This document shows, in pieces, positions 25,219 through 33,719 of a DNA stretch of 64,000 nucleotides (positions are counted from its first letter, which is position 1; each line of letters starts with the position of its first letter). The DNA comes from G963677445 sp963678275 (GTDB taxonomy: Bacteria > Bacteroidota > Ignavibacteria > Ignavibacteriales > Melioribacteraceae). Below the pieces are notes generated by a model that was not told the origin of the DNA, searched no databases, and saw nothing but the letters and a program-made list of their open reading frames with translations. The stretch is taken from contig OY782765.1 of the NCBI GenBank assembly GCA_963678275.1, positions 4,340,001-4,404,000 on the forward strand. Reading direction: 5' to 3'. The translations under genes and the position numbers were made by a program.

Positions 25219-25526
25219 TGGCGGAAAATATTTTAATATGGATTCAGGAGTGGTACTCAAAAAACTGCGATGGTCTTTGGGAGCATTCATACGGAGTTGA
25301 GATTAATACATTAGATAACCCCGGATGGAGTGTCAAAATTGATCTCGCCGAAACCGAATGGGAAAATATATCAATTGAATATAAACTGACAGATAATGGA
25401 GAGGATGACTGGTATGCTTACAGTGTTAAAGATAAACTATTTTCCGGCGCCGGCGACTGTAACAAACTGGAAAAACTATTGAATATATTCAGAGGTGTTG
25501 TTGAGGGGAGAAGTGATTTATTGTAA
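25218..25526 (+). CDS. Imm53-like immunity protein
   Basis: 102 residues. WIQEWYSKNCDGLWEHSYGV, then DNPGWSVKIDLAETEWENI, DDWYAYSVKDKLFSGAGDCN and LEKLLNIFRGVVE match the pattern I know for the Imm53 family of polymorphic-toxin immunity proteins (WYxxNCDGxWEHxxGVxI and DNPGWxVKIDL). The protein is soluble. No toxin tip precedes it; instead it is coupled to the 48-residue frame and two-TM paralogue C. The assignment is from memory of the family pattern. Confidence 0.78.
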   Translation: MAENILIWIQEWYSKNCDGLWEHSYGVEINTLDNPGWSVKIDLAETEWENISIEYKLTDNGEDDWYAYSVKDKLFSGAGDCNKLEKLLNIFRGVVEGRSDLL

Positions 25527-25570
25527 AACTCCTCTCAATAATGTTAGTTTTGATGAGTATACAAACTATC

Positions 25571-25787
25571 CTGCTTTCGCCCTTTCAGGGCTTAAAAAAT
25601 GAGTATGCTGTTTTCCCGGGGCGGCGCCCCGGGCTGATGCTTACGCGCCTTCAGCGCTTACTGGCGTTTAATTCCGGGCGCTTGAAATGTTTTCAGCGCT
25701 GAAGGCGCAACTGGCAACAGCCTGGGGCAACTCCTTGGAAAAATGAAAAAAGAAAGAACCAAAGCCCTGAAGGGGCTAAAGCAAATT
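25571..25787. repeat. R3 repeat, full-length copy with terminal inverted repeats
   Basis: This 217-bp copy shows the element's full structure. Ends TGCTTTCGCCCTTTCAGGGC and GCCCTGAAGGGGCTAAAGCA are imperfect inverted repeats. Inside are a CCCGGGGCGGCGCCCCGGG palindrome and the pair GCGCCTTCAGCGCTTA / AGCGCTGAAGGCGC. It closes the toxin island just before the convergent ppc gene. Confidence 0.8.
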
Positions 25788-25830
25788 AATACCAAACAAC
25801 CCGATCAATTGTTCATGAATTACCTGCTTG

Positions 25831-28440
25831 TCACGCTGAATTTCGGCTGGCGTTTATATTGCCATAAAGTGAGCGGGTGACAATTTTTTCCCAGGTTTCT
25901 TTATCCCCGGTTCCTTTGCTGATCTGCTGAAGGGCATATTGTTGAATTATCAGCAGGGGCAGAACAATTTTTTCACGAATCTCAATTGAACTTCGCGATA
26001 AAGGTTCCTCTTCCATAAGCAGTTTGTTGCCTGAAAGCAGCAGGAGCATATCTCTCGATAATTTATACTCATCATGAAGCATCTTCCAGAATTCACCGAA
26101 TTCAGGATCATTTTCCATATAACCTGTAAGTCGGAAATTACTTTTATAAAGTGACATCATACTATTCAGAACAAGCGCCCTGAAAAACGGAACACTCTTA
26201 TAGAGTTTTTTTAACTCCTCAAGTTTCCCATCATCCACAAGTTTTTTAATAGCGGCGCCGATCCCGAAATAACCCGGCACATTTTGTTTGAGCTGGCTCC
26301 ATGATCCTACGTAAGATATAGCCCTGAGATCCTCCAGTTCCAGTTTTTCCTTTTTACCCCTTTTTACAGGGCGGCTTCCGATATTGGCGGCTCCGTAATA
26401 TTTGAGAGCGCTTCTCTTTTCGAGATAGGGCATAAACTCGGGACGCTGTTTTAATTCATTATATTTTTCATAACTCAAAGATGCCAGCTCCTCTATCATC
26501 TTTCTGCTTTCCGCGGGAATCACATTTTCTTCACTAAAGAAATTATGATAAAGATTCGCGGTTATAAGCTGCTCGCAGTTATGGATAAAATGTTCCTTTG
26601 TGCCGAACTTGCTCGAGATAGTCTGTCCCTGGACGGTCATCTGGATTTCATGGCTCGCTATCTCCGGGGTCTGAGCGGCGTAAAAGCGGTGTGTTTTACC
26701 TCCGCCGCGCGCCGGGGGGCCACCCCGTCCGTCAAAAAATATCGCTTTAATATCATGATCGCGGCAGACATTTGAGAGGGTTTCTTTGGTGGTTAAGATC
26801 GACCAGTTTGCCTGGAGATATCCGCCATCCTTTGTGCCGTCTGAAAAGCCGAGCATGATGGTTTGTTTATCCCCCCGTTTTGTTATATGGGCACGGTATT
26901 CAGGGTAATTAAAAAGCCGCTCCATGATTTCGCCGGAATTTTTCATCCCCGCCATCGATTCAAAAAGGGGGACGATATCAACGGTCAGATTCTCCTTATC
27001 CCATCCGCACCATCTGAAAAGGGCGTAAACATAAAGCACGGAATATATATCCTCCGAATTGCTGATTATATAACGATTGCTGCCCGCCTCGCCATTTTTC
27101 CTCTGAATATTTTTGATCAGAATAATAGTTTTGATAGTGTCAATAACCAGTTCATCCTCAAATGCTTCGGGAATAACCATAAATTCCTTATGTAGCAAAA
27201 GATCGATCAGTTCCTTTTCATCAATCTCCTCAAGTGAATTATTTATAACACCCTGTTTCAGCAGAATTGCCTCAACAGTTTTGCGGTGAACATCATGATG
27301 CTGCCTGATATCGAGTGAGGCGAAATGAGTTCTGAAAATTTTCACCTTGTCGATAAGGGCTTTCACATCATCAATATAAAGAGCGTTATATTCTCTTGAT
27401 ACAGTATCTCCTATCCCGATAAGGGGGTTCAGTATTTCTTCGGGCGCGATATATTTATCGGGGTCGAACATGGCGTTATAAAGAGAGGAGCCCAAATTTT
27501 TAAGAGTTTCTTCAACATCCCTGAACGTAAGTTTTTTCTGAAGGTCTTTTACATCCCGGTAATAACATTTCAACAGGGTCATGCGCAATTCATCGGCGAC
27601 ACTCGCTGTTGTCTCCGATGTCACGAATGGGTTGCCATCCCTGTCACCCCCGGGCCAGAAGCCAAGTTTGATTATATCGTGGTTTTCAAAATTTTCCTCT
27701 TTCAGGCTTTTTTTCACAAGCGAATAGAGCTCACCGGCCGCGTCATAATAAACATTTCTCAGGAAATAGATAATATTTTTTGCTTCCTCGGCAGGGGTCG
27801 GTTTTTTTGAATTAAGCAGAGAGGTCATTCCAAGCTGCTGAAGAGTGATATCGATTTCATCAATATTGTCATTTTTAACAAGTCTTCGCAGCTTTTCAAT
27901 TATATCAAGGACTCTCGGTGGATAAAACTGGGTCGGATGCGCGGTGAGAACTATTCTGGAGCTGAATTCGGATAATATTTTCTCAACTTTATCATAATCT
28001 CTTTTACTGTTAATCAACCGGAAAAAATCCCGGATGGAAATATCTTCACTCAGTTCGGTAAGTTCATTATAGGCGGCCTCTTCTATTGAATCATAGAGAA
28101 CAACCTGTCTTTCAACATAACGAATGACGCTGATGAGGAATTTCACCCGCTCTTCTTCATTCTGAAGCCAATCCTGTTTTTCAAAAAACTGGCGCATAAT
28201 TTCTTCAGGATCTTTTCCCTCTTCAAGTCCCGTTTTACTTTCCTGGTAAAGCAGCGGAATATGAGTTCCTATATTCTCAATATTGCTGAACGGATGAGCG
28301 AGGAAAAGACTGTTATAGAGATTAAATCGTTTTGTAATGAGTTTTTCAAATTCTTGTGTCACAGGCATATTTTCATCTATATTTGTTGATTTTTTACTGG
28401 TTTGGAATTTCAGAAGATTACAGGTATTTTTAACCACCAT
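25831..28440 (-). CDS. ppc: Phosphoenolpyruvate carboxylase
   Basis: An 869-residue enzyme that makes oxaloacetate from PEP and bicarbonate, replenishing the TCA cycle. Family signatures: VLTAHPTQ with the catalytic His at residue 168, KLGFWPGGDRDGNPFV, RQHHDVHRKTVEAI, SDGTKDGGYLQANW and the glycine-rich FDGRGGPPARGGG loop. The usual C-terminal asparagine-glycine tail is not evident: it ends GNINASRNSA, a few residues longer than typical. The start could also be the Met at residue 25 (MPVTQEFEK). It is monocistronic; a membrane-protein gene lies upstream on the same strand. Confidence 0.95.
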   Translation of the reverse strand: MVVKNTCNLLKFQTSKKSTNIDENMPVTQEFEKLITKRFNLYNSLFLAHPFSNIENIGTHIPLLYQESKTGLEEGKDPEEIMRQFFEKQDWLQNEEERVKFLISVIRYVERQVVLYDSIEEAAYNELTELSEDISIRDFFRLINSKRDYDKVEKILSEFSSRIVLTAHPTQFYPPRVLDIIEKLRRLVKNDNIDEIDITLQQLGMTSLLNSKKPTPAEEAKNIIYFLRNVYYDAAGELYSLVKKSLKEENFENHDIIKLGFWPGGDRDGNPFVTSETTASVADELRMTLLKCYYRDVKDLQKKLTFRDVEETLKNLGSSLYNAMFDPDKYIAPEEILNPLIGIGDTVSREYNALYIDDVKALIDKVKIFRTHFASLDIRQHHDVHRKTVEAILLKQGVINNSLEEIDEKELIDLLLHKEFMVIPEAFEDELVIDTIKTIILIKNIQRKNGEAGSNRYIISNSEDIYSVLYVYALFRWCGWDKENLTVDIVPLFESMAGMKNSGEIMERLFNYPEYRAHITKRGDKQTIMLGFSDGTKDGGYLQANWSILTTKETLSNVCRDHDIKAIFFDGRGGPPARGGGKTHRFYAAQTPEIASHEIQMTVQGQTISSKFGTKEHFIHNCEQLITANLYHNFFSEENVIPAESRKMIEELASLSYEKYNELKQRPEFMPYLEKRSALKYYGAANIGSRPVKRGKKEKLELEDLRAISYVGSWSQLKQNVPGYFGIGAAIKKLVDDGKLEELKKLYKSVPFFRALVLNSMMSLYKSNFRLTGYMENDPEFGEFWKMLHDEYKLSRDMLLLLSGNKLLMEEEPLSRSSIEIREKIVLPLLIIQQYALQQISKGTGDKETWEKIVTRSLYGNINASRNSA

Positions 28441-28497
28441 ATTCTTAACCGTCTATTATAATAAAATCTGCGGTTATCTACAATTTCCTTCGTGTTA

Positions 28498-28962
28498 TTA
28501 AATTATAATCACCCTCAGAAAAATATATGTAAGAGTATTCATGATAGCGGCAAAAACGAGGTTGGAAAGAAACACCTGAGGTTTGCCTTTTTCTACCGCG
28601 CTGCAGTAACTATCGGCATATATCCAGAGAATTAACCAAAGAGTGGCCGCGATAAAAAGAAGGAATCCCGCCTCATTTATAATTTTTACAAGGGGATAAA
28701 TTCTCACAACAGGTTCATCGCTGAATAGTCCCACAGTATTCCGCCATAACCAGCTATGTGTTGTTCTGTCATAAATTTCAAGATATTCTATCAGCAGGTC
28801 CCGGAGATGTCCAACCCAGAGAGCGAAACCGACACTGAACAAACTGAGATATTTTCCCAATCTTTTAATGAAGATATTTCCTTTCCTGATACCAAGTAAA
28901 AATTGATATTTCCCGCGGGGGAATGAAAAGATTTCTTTATTAAACAGTGGACAGAGTTTCAT
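28498..28962 (-). CDS. Membrane protein of unknown function
   Basis: 154 residues with a basic N-terminal segment (FPRGKYQFLLGIRKGNIFIK) and three to four hydrophobic stretches (about 36-52, 95-115 and 133-152). No family recognised. It lies 57 bases upstream of ppc on the same strand. A GGAGG box is 14 bases before the ATG. Confidence 0.6.
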   Translation of the reverse strand: MKLCPLFNKEIFSFPRGKYQFLLGIRKGNIFIKRLGKYLSLFSVGFALWVGHLRDLLIEYLEIYDRTTHSWLWRNTVGLFSDEPVVRIYPLVKIINEAGFLLFIAATLWLILWIYADSYCSAVEKGKPQVFLSNLVFAAIMNTLTYIFLRVIII

Positions 28963-29146
28963 TTTGGGGTAAGTTTCCTCCCGGCGATTAAGTCAGTTAA
29001 ATTCCAATTATACAATATTATTAAGTTATCTACAAGTGATCAATGGATATCTGTTCTGATATCGATTACAAAAAACTAAAGGAAAATCCTCCTTTTCCGA
29101 TAATGTTATTGACGAAACTTTTTCGGCTTATATTCTTCTAAATCAC

Positions 29147-29154
29147 TATATTTG
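29147..29154 (+). promoter_or_regulatory. Bacteroidota-type -7 promoter box before the GNAT gene
   Basis: TATATTTG, 34 bases before the chosen ATG. A TTG that overlaps the end of this box is in frame with the gene but cannot be a start if the box is the promoter, so it supports the downstream ATG at 29188. Confidence 0.5.
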
Positions 29155-29187
29155 TGTGTTGATAACTATGCTTGCAGGATTTTTTGG

Positions 29188-29946
29188 ATGACCCCACAAG
29201 ACGCCTTATCATTCCTCGGGAATGACCCTATCAAAAATATTAATATGATTCATTTTATCCGGAACAACCCGGTCCAGTCAATTGAACAGATAGATAATTC
29301 AATTATTGCCAGGGGCAGAAGTGACCAGAACTGGGTTTATATCAGTTGTTCCGAGAAGATCAAAATTGGCCGGGTGCTAAACAAGCTGAACGATAATGAC
29401 CGCTTTTTTGCCGCTGTGGAAAACTGGATGATGCCCTATTTTTCGGACCGCTGGGATATTCGCTGGCGCCTTTCGACATGGAAGTTGTATCTCCCGGAAA
29501 ATGTGGAAATCGCCGAACCGGACGCGGATATTACCTCCCCTCTGAACCCCGATGAAGCTCAGTATATTTATGATAACTCCGATTACCAGGATGTTACAAC
29601 ACCTGAATATATCCGGGACAGACTGGAAAAAGGGGTAAGCGCGGGTATATATATCAATGGCCGCCTTGCCGCCTGGGGAATGACACATGATGACAACGCG
29701 ATAGGTTTTCTTTATGTGTTAAATGATTTCAGGAGAATGGGCTTTGCTTCGCAGGTTTCAAGATTTATTATCAAAAGGCTCAGGGAAGAAGGACACACCC
29801 CTTTTCTGCATATTGAACCCAAAAATGAGAACTCCATGAACCTGGCTCTGAAACTTGGTTTCGTTAAGGACCGGCAGATTAACTGGTTTGAAGTTTACAG
29901 GAATGATAAATGGAAGAAAACAAAGTCCTTAAGAAACTTAAACTGA
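29188..29946 (+). CDS. GNAT-family N-acetyltransferase
   Basis: 252 residues from the ATG reading MTPQDALSFLGNDPIKNINM, with AGGA eight bases upstream. The N-terminal half is a degenerate GNAT-like or substrate domain. The C-terminal half has the acetyl-CoA site: GFLYVLNDFRRMGFASQVSR, then HIEPKNENSMNLALKLGFV, the FR47-like arrangement. The acceptor is unknown. It overlaps the next gene by 37 bases and is probably co-transcribed with it. Confidence 0.82.
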   Translation: MTPQDALSFLGNDPIKNINMIHFIRNNPVQSIEQIDNSIIARGRSDQNWVYISCSEKIKIGRVLNKLNDNDRFFAAVENWMMPYFSDRWDIRWRLSTWKLYLPENVEIAEPDADITSPLNPDEAQYIYDNSDYQDVTTPEYIRDRLEKGVSAGIYINGRLAAWGMTHDDNAIGFLYVLNDFRRMGFASQVSRFIIKRLREEGHTPFLHIEPKNENSMNLALKLGFVKDRQINWFEVYRNDKWKKTKSLRNLN

Positions 29947-30362
29947 CAGGTCAGGACCCGGTTCTGATCATCAACGCTCCGGAAGAATTCGAGCCGGTCA
30001 GTAAGGATATTCAGGCTGAGATTAGGACTGAGTCCGTCGGAAAATTCAGTTTTATAATGGTTTTTGTGAAAAGCTGTGAAGAGGCAGAAAAATATCTTGG
30101 CTCCGCGGTTGACTCTCTTGATGGTGATAGTTTATTATGGGTGGCTTATCCGAAAAAGAGTTCAAAAAAATATAAATCGGATATAAACCGTGACTGGAGC
30201 TGGTCACCCATCGCCGAAAAGAATTATGAACCTGTCACCATGATCGCCATCGATGACGACTGGTCGGCCCTTCGCTTCCGGCAAATCGAAAATATCAAAA
30301 CAATGTCCCGGAAATTCGCCATCAGCGATAAAGGAAAAGAGAGGATTAAGGAGAATTTGTAA
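29910..30362 (+). CDS. DUF3052-like protein
   Basis: 150 residues. LKLTGQDPVLIINAPEEFEP, FIMVFVKSCEEAEK, LLWVAYPKKSSKKYKSDINR and PVTMIAIDDDWSALRFR follow the pattern of DUF3052 proteins (a small alpha/beta domain ending in IDxxWSALRFR). No catalytic motif is known. It overlaps the GNAT gene by 37 bases. Confidence 0.68.
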   Translation: MEENKVLKKLKLTGQDPVLIINAPEEFEPVSKDIQAEIRTESVGKFSFIMVFVKSCEEAEKYLGSAVDSLDGDSLLWVAYPKKSSKKYKSDINRDWSWSPIAEKNYEPVTMIAIDDDWSALRFRQIENIKTMSRKFAISDKGKERIKENL

Positions 30363-30373
30363 GAATAAAATTT

Positions 30374-30401
30374 GCATTGACGCGCGTCCCCGCGTCAATG
30401 C
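30374..30401. terminator. Hairpin between convergent genes
   Basis: GCATTGACGCG and CGCGTCAATGC form an 11-bp perfect stem. On the minus strand AAATTTTATTCTT follows. It probably ends transcription from one or both sides, although the T-tract is weak. Confidence 0.5.
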
Positions 30402-30413
30402 GTTAATAGAATT

Positions 30414-31187
30414 TTATTCCCACCATTTTTGTTCTTCTATCTTCCTGAATTTTTCAATTTCTTCGCTGTTATTACCCCCACTGTAAGCCTTAATATAAGA
30501 TTCCCAGCCATTCTTCCGATATTTTTCAGATGGACAAAACTCACTTGTTCCAACATCCAAATCACCCGAGAATGGAATTCTGTTGTCTCCCCAGTCAGCC
30601 TTTTGCCCTGGTTCTCCTGTGTAACTTTCCCAAGTTCCGGCAAACTGATTATTATTAAATCCGGCTGATCCATACCAAAGATCATTATACCTGATTTTTC
30701 CCTTTTCATCCCTGTGCCAGTAGCTTACAAATCTGCCTGTGTATTTTCCGCTTCCTTCACTCAAAGAATCTTCAAGAATTGTGTACTCGCCAAATATCAT
30801 CCCGTTTTCATACTCTCTCAATTCCATCGGCGCCTTTACCCGGTATATACCGATGATTCTCAGCCTGCCGTTAAATGTCCTGGTTATGTTATCACGCCGG
30901 CTTTTTCCACTGATCAAATATTCCAGATCATTATCTTTTTTTACATCCAGAAATTTCATCCTCAATCTGCTGTATTCCGGTCCGAAAAATCCAAAGATTC
31001 GGCTTCCCTCATTCAACCATATTTCAGACAGGTCTTCATTAAATGAATGGGTAATATCGGCAATGCTGTTTTGATTTACCTCCTCGATATAACTGATCAT
31101 TGGTTTATATTGGGAGAGGAGATTCTGCGATAAGGCTTGTGATGAAAATATTAAAACTACGGAAAAAAACATTATAGCTTTGTTCAA
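30414..31187 (-). CDS. Exported protein of unknown function
   Basis: 257 residues with a signal peptide (MNKAIMFFSVVLIFSSQALS). The mature part has several Trp/Tyr-rich strands (SYWHRDEKGKIRYNDLWYGS, FAGTWESYTGEPGQKADWGD) and ends IEKFRKIEEQKWWE. The TTG start overlaps the stop of the HEPN frame as TTGA, so translation is coupled to a truncated toxin-type gene; an ATG five codons later is the alternative. No family recognised. Confidence 0.65.
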   Translation of the reverse strand: MNKAIMFFSVVLIFSSQALSQNLLSQYKPMISYIEEVNQNSIADITHSFNEDLSEIWLNEGSRIFGFFGPEYSRLRMKFLDVKKDNDLEYLISGKSRRDNITRTFNGRLRIIGIYRVKAPMELREYENGMIFGEYTILEDSLSEGSGKYTGRFVSYWHRDEKGKIRYNDLWYGSAGFNNNQFAGTWESYTGEPGQKADWGDNRIPFSGDLDVGTSEFCPSEKYRKNGWESYIKAYSGGNNSEEIEKFRKIEEQKWWE

Positions 31188-31423
31188 TCTTCAAGTTCCG
31201 GTTCATAAATAATACATGAGTCCGGTAAAGCAAGTAAATCATGTATTCTGCTAAACCTTTCATCATGTACCTGCAATATGGCCTTTGAATATTTTTCAGC
31301 ACATTGTTGGGCATGGAATCCGGCAGAGTCATAATTTGGATTATTTCTTTCCCTGTATTCTCTAAAAGCGCTATGATAATCACCCTTTGCTTTATATATC
31401 CATTCCTCAACCAGTCTGTTCAT
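31184..31423 (-). CDS. HEPN-domain protein (HepT-like), C-terminally short
   Basis: 79 residues: MNRLVEEWIYKAKGDYHSAF, then GFHAQQCAEKYSKAILQVHD, ERFSRIHDLLAL and a stop after YEPELED. This is the start of a HEPN fold of the type paired with minimal nucleotidyltransferases (HepT/MntA). The Rx4H element (RFSRIH) is present, but about 40 residues of the usual C-terminal helices are missing. It overlaps the MNT gene by 17 bases. Truncation probably weakens or removes its RNase activity. Confidence 0.78.
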   Translation of the reverse strand: MNRLVEEWIYKAKGDYHSAFREYRERNNPNYDSAGFHAQQCAEKYSKAILQVHDERFSRIHDLLALPDSCIIYEPELED

Positions 31424-31757
31424 AAAGAACTATCCCCCTCTCAAAAATATTTTTTATGAAAAAATCATTATCAGCGGATCTGGTCTCAATTTCCTCTCTT
31501 TTTCTTACTACAATATCAAGGGGAAACGAATGATCCAGCGCGAGAGAAATTTCCACCTGGAGATCAAGATTGGATTTTGTTGAATCATGGATTACCAGTA
31601 AATCAACATCACTTTCCGGTTCAGCCTCACCAGACGCATAAGATCCAAAAAGAACAATTTTCAGTGGAGAAAATCCTGTAATTATTTTCTCTACCTCGGT
31701 TTTAATTTCCTTTTTGGAAGCGCATCTCGTTCCTGCTATTGATACCACTTTCCTCAT
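31407..31757 (-). CDS. Minimal nucleotidyltransferase (MntA-like antitoxin)
   Basis: 116 residues with the DNA polymerase beta-type core LFGSYASGEAEPESDVDLLV (GSx10DxD) and a third acidic residue in FPLDIVV. MNT proteins of this type AMPylate and so silence their HEPN partner in type VII toxin-antitoxin systems. The partner lies directly downstream but is truncated. Confidence 0.85.
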   Translation of the reverse strand: MRKVVSIAGTRCASKKEIKTEVEKIITGFSPLKIVLFGSYASGEAEPESDVDLLVIHDSTKSNLDLQVEISLALDHSFPLDIVVRKREEIETRSADNDFFIKNIFERGIVLYEQTG

Positions 31758-31827
31758 TCTGAACCATTTATTGAAATTATTATTGCTATACTCTATTTAC
31801 GTTTTTTTTGTGAAACTTTCAAAGACA

Positions 31828-32361
31828 TTAATTTTTCTCAACACCCAGTTTCCTTAATTTATTAAAAAGACCGATCAGCCAGCCTGTTTTCATAACACAA
31901 ATAAGGCCGATAAAAAGAGTTGCGAAATGACGTATTAACAGGATCTGATCTCTGGACATATAATCATCACTCAGAGGATAAGAAAAAAGGCTTAACAGTA
32001 GTTTATTAACTATTTCAGGAATGCTGCTGAATATAAAATAAAATCCCAGAACAGTTATCGCTACCGGATATATTTTTTCCAGTTCCACTTTCTCAATTTT
32101 ATTTTCTTTTTCTTTTGTCATAATAAATCTGTCACTTAGTCCTTCAGCTCCCGACCAAAGAAGCGCACTTATCAGCAGATATATTCCGGCCATTACGATC
32201 GAGTAAAAATAATTGAAAACAGGCGTGGAAAATTCAGAAAGCGATTTAATTTCATTAATGGAAATGATTACCAGGTTGAGAATATGACCAAGAGCGATAT
32301 CCAGAAACAGCCACAGCGCGACAGCCCTGATAAGTGTAAAAGCGAAATTTTTGTTTTTCAT
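31828..32361 (-). CDS. Membrane protein of unknown function
   Basis: 177 residues with about four membrane helices (about 10-32, 48-70, 96-118 and 145-165). A charged cytoplasmic loop (KEKENKIEKVELEKI) separates helices 2 and 3. AAGG lies before the ATG. No family recognised. Confidence 0.62.
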   Translation of the reverse strand: MKNKNFAFTLIRAVALWLFLDIALGHILNLVIISINEIKSLSEFSTPVFNYFYSIVMAGIYLLISALLWSGAEGLSDRFIMTKEKENKIEKVELEKIYPVAITVLGFYFIFSSIPEIVNKLLLSLFSYPLSDDYMSRDQILLIRHFATLFIGLICVMKTGWLIGLFNKLRKLGVEKN

Positions 32362-32488
32362 ATTATACCTTCATTTTCCCGTCAGGCATTGTTATCTTCC
32401 ATACCTTAATAATTAGCAGGCATTTTTTCAGAATAAGAATTATATTGGCACAGGTAAATATAAATAATATCAGAATATTTAATTATAG

Positions 32489-32710
32489 ACTGGCAAGCCA
32501 GAAACAATGAGGAATTACGAATTACGAATTACGAATTAGGAATTGACTTTCCCCAGGTATTACCAATTATTTATCATTCCGGTTTTTTGCGTCTTTTGCG
32601 AAAAGACCATCCAGAGGCAGGCAGGCCGGAATCTAATGCCAAATTTTACTGGCATTCAGATAAAAACTTTTCCATTTTGCGTTGAATTTAACTACTAACG
32701 GAATAATTAT
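32489..32710 (+). repeat. R1 composite repeat, copy b
   Basis: Almost identical to copy a: ACTGGCAAGCCAGA hairpin, GGAATTGACTTTCCCCAGG, CCAGAGGCAGGCAGGCCGG, and the R1 end TTCCATTTTGCGTTGAATTT plus ACTAACGGAATAATTAT. The next gene starts directly at its right end. Confidence 0.87.
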
Positions 32711-32730
32711 ATGAAGTGAGGCGCGCTGTT

Positions 32731-33117
32731 ATGTTTATTATTCTTGAAATAGCTATAGAAATTATATGGCTGCTTTTGATTGAACTGGGTATTATTTCCG
32801 GTCAAAACGTTTTACGACCCGGAAAGCAGAGAGGAAAAACAGCAGGTTATATCAGTATAATTTTTCTCGCGTTGACTACCGGGTTTATTTTTTGTCTTAT
32901 TATTCCGGTCCGGTTATTCCCCGATGTGCCGCTGACAGGTTTGAGTCTGATATTGGCTCCGGTAATTTCAGGTTACCTGATGATGTTATATGGCAGATGG
33001 AGAGAAGGAAGGGGCAAAAGAAAAACAATACTGACAAGTTTTTCAGGCGGAGCGTTATTCGCCTTTGTATTTTCACTTGTGCGTTTTCTGCTTTATTATT
33101 TTGAGATATTCCGGTGA
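32731..33117 (+). CDS. Four-TM membrane protein
   Basis: 128 residues from the ATG reading MFIILEIAIEIIWLL, with GAGG nine bases upstream; a GTG at 32716 is in frame. Four membrane helices (about 2-20, 38-58, 66-85 and 103-124), basic between helices 3 and 4 (GRWREGRGKRKT). The R1 repeat ends 20 bases before the start, so any promoter lies within or beyond the repeat. No family recognised. Confidence 0.58.
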   Translation: MFIILEIAIEIIWLLLIELGIISGQNVLRPGKQRGKTAGYISIIFLALTTGFIFCLIIPVRLFPDVPLTGLSLILAPVISGYLMMLYGRWREGRGKRKTILTSFSGGALFAFVFSLVRFLLYYFEIFR

Positions 33118-33179
33118 AATTTTCAACGAATATTTTACATTATTGACCGGGAAAATACTAACTGTAAATTGGCAGTTGC

Positions 33180-33205
33180 AGAGACGCAATGCATTGCGTC
33201 TCTAC
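33180..33205. repeat. GAGACGCAATGCATTGCG palindrome
   Basis: AGAGACGCAATGC and GCATTGCGTCTCT form a perfect inverted repeat. It is related in form to the GAGACAAGGCATGCC palindromes at 35035, 49403 and 56339. This palindrome type is common between genes in many phyla. Confidence 0.8.
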
Positions 33206-33251
33206 GGACAATATTGTATAAATATTTGAAATAATTTACTCTTCCTAAGCG

Positions 33252-33716
33252 TTATTCATAATACTTAACATAATCCTGGAAAATATCAAATAACTCATCA
33301 TCTGTATTTTGGGCATAAAGTTTCACTACAAGGATCACATCAAAAACCTGAAACATTGGCACCTTGCGATTTTCCGGCTTCTCGGTTAAACGGTCGGCAT
33401 ATTTAATTACTTCCCCGATTCTTGACCTGTCGATTAAATATGCTTTTTTGGTATTTTCAAGCATTTCATCAAGTGATTCCGGCACCAGGGTCATAAAGTA
33501 TTTGCAATGATCTTTTACCTTCAGCCTGACATTCGACCACATCACATCAATCGATATCCATTGCCCGTCCAGAAAAGCGTTAACGTAGTTTTCTTTCTCA
33601 TTTTTATCAAGGGTATTCCAGAAATTACCGTTCGGGTCCCCTTCTGTATAATATTCCTGACCACAGATAATTGAAAAAGAAATGAACAGCAAAAATAAAG
33701 CGAGTAATTTTTTCAT
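33252..33716 (-). CDS. Exported protein, paralogue of 33720-34202
   Basis: 154 residues with signal peptide MKKLLALFLLFISFSIICGQ. Next comes YYTEGDPNGNFWNTLDKNEK then NYVNAFLDGQ, the same start as its neighbour. The motif W..L....K..YV.A..DGQ recalls the Rap1a/Tai group of secreted immunity proteins, but the match is short and I treat it as a hint. It begins 3 bases after the upstream paralogue. Confidence 0.62.
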   Translation of the reverse strand: MKKLLALFLLFISFSIICGQEYYTEGDPNGNFWNTLDKNEKENYVNAFLDGQWISIDVMWSNVRLKVKDHCKYFMTLVPESLDEMLENTKKAYLIDRSRIGEVIKYADRLTEKPENRKVPMFQVFDVILVVKLYAQNTDDELFDIFQDYVKYYE

Positions 33717-33719
33717 TGC

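Noticed and set aside
18001..25787. R3 copies as a CRISPR array
   Set aside because: The copies are about 0.9-5 kb apart, with genes between them and no regular spacer length.
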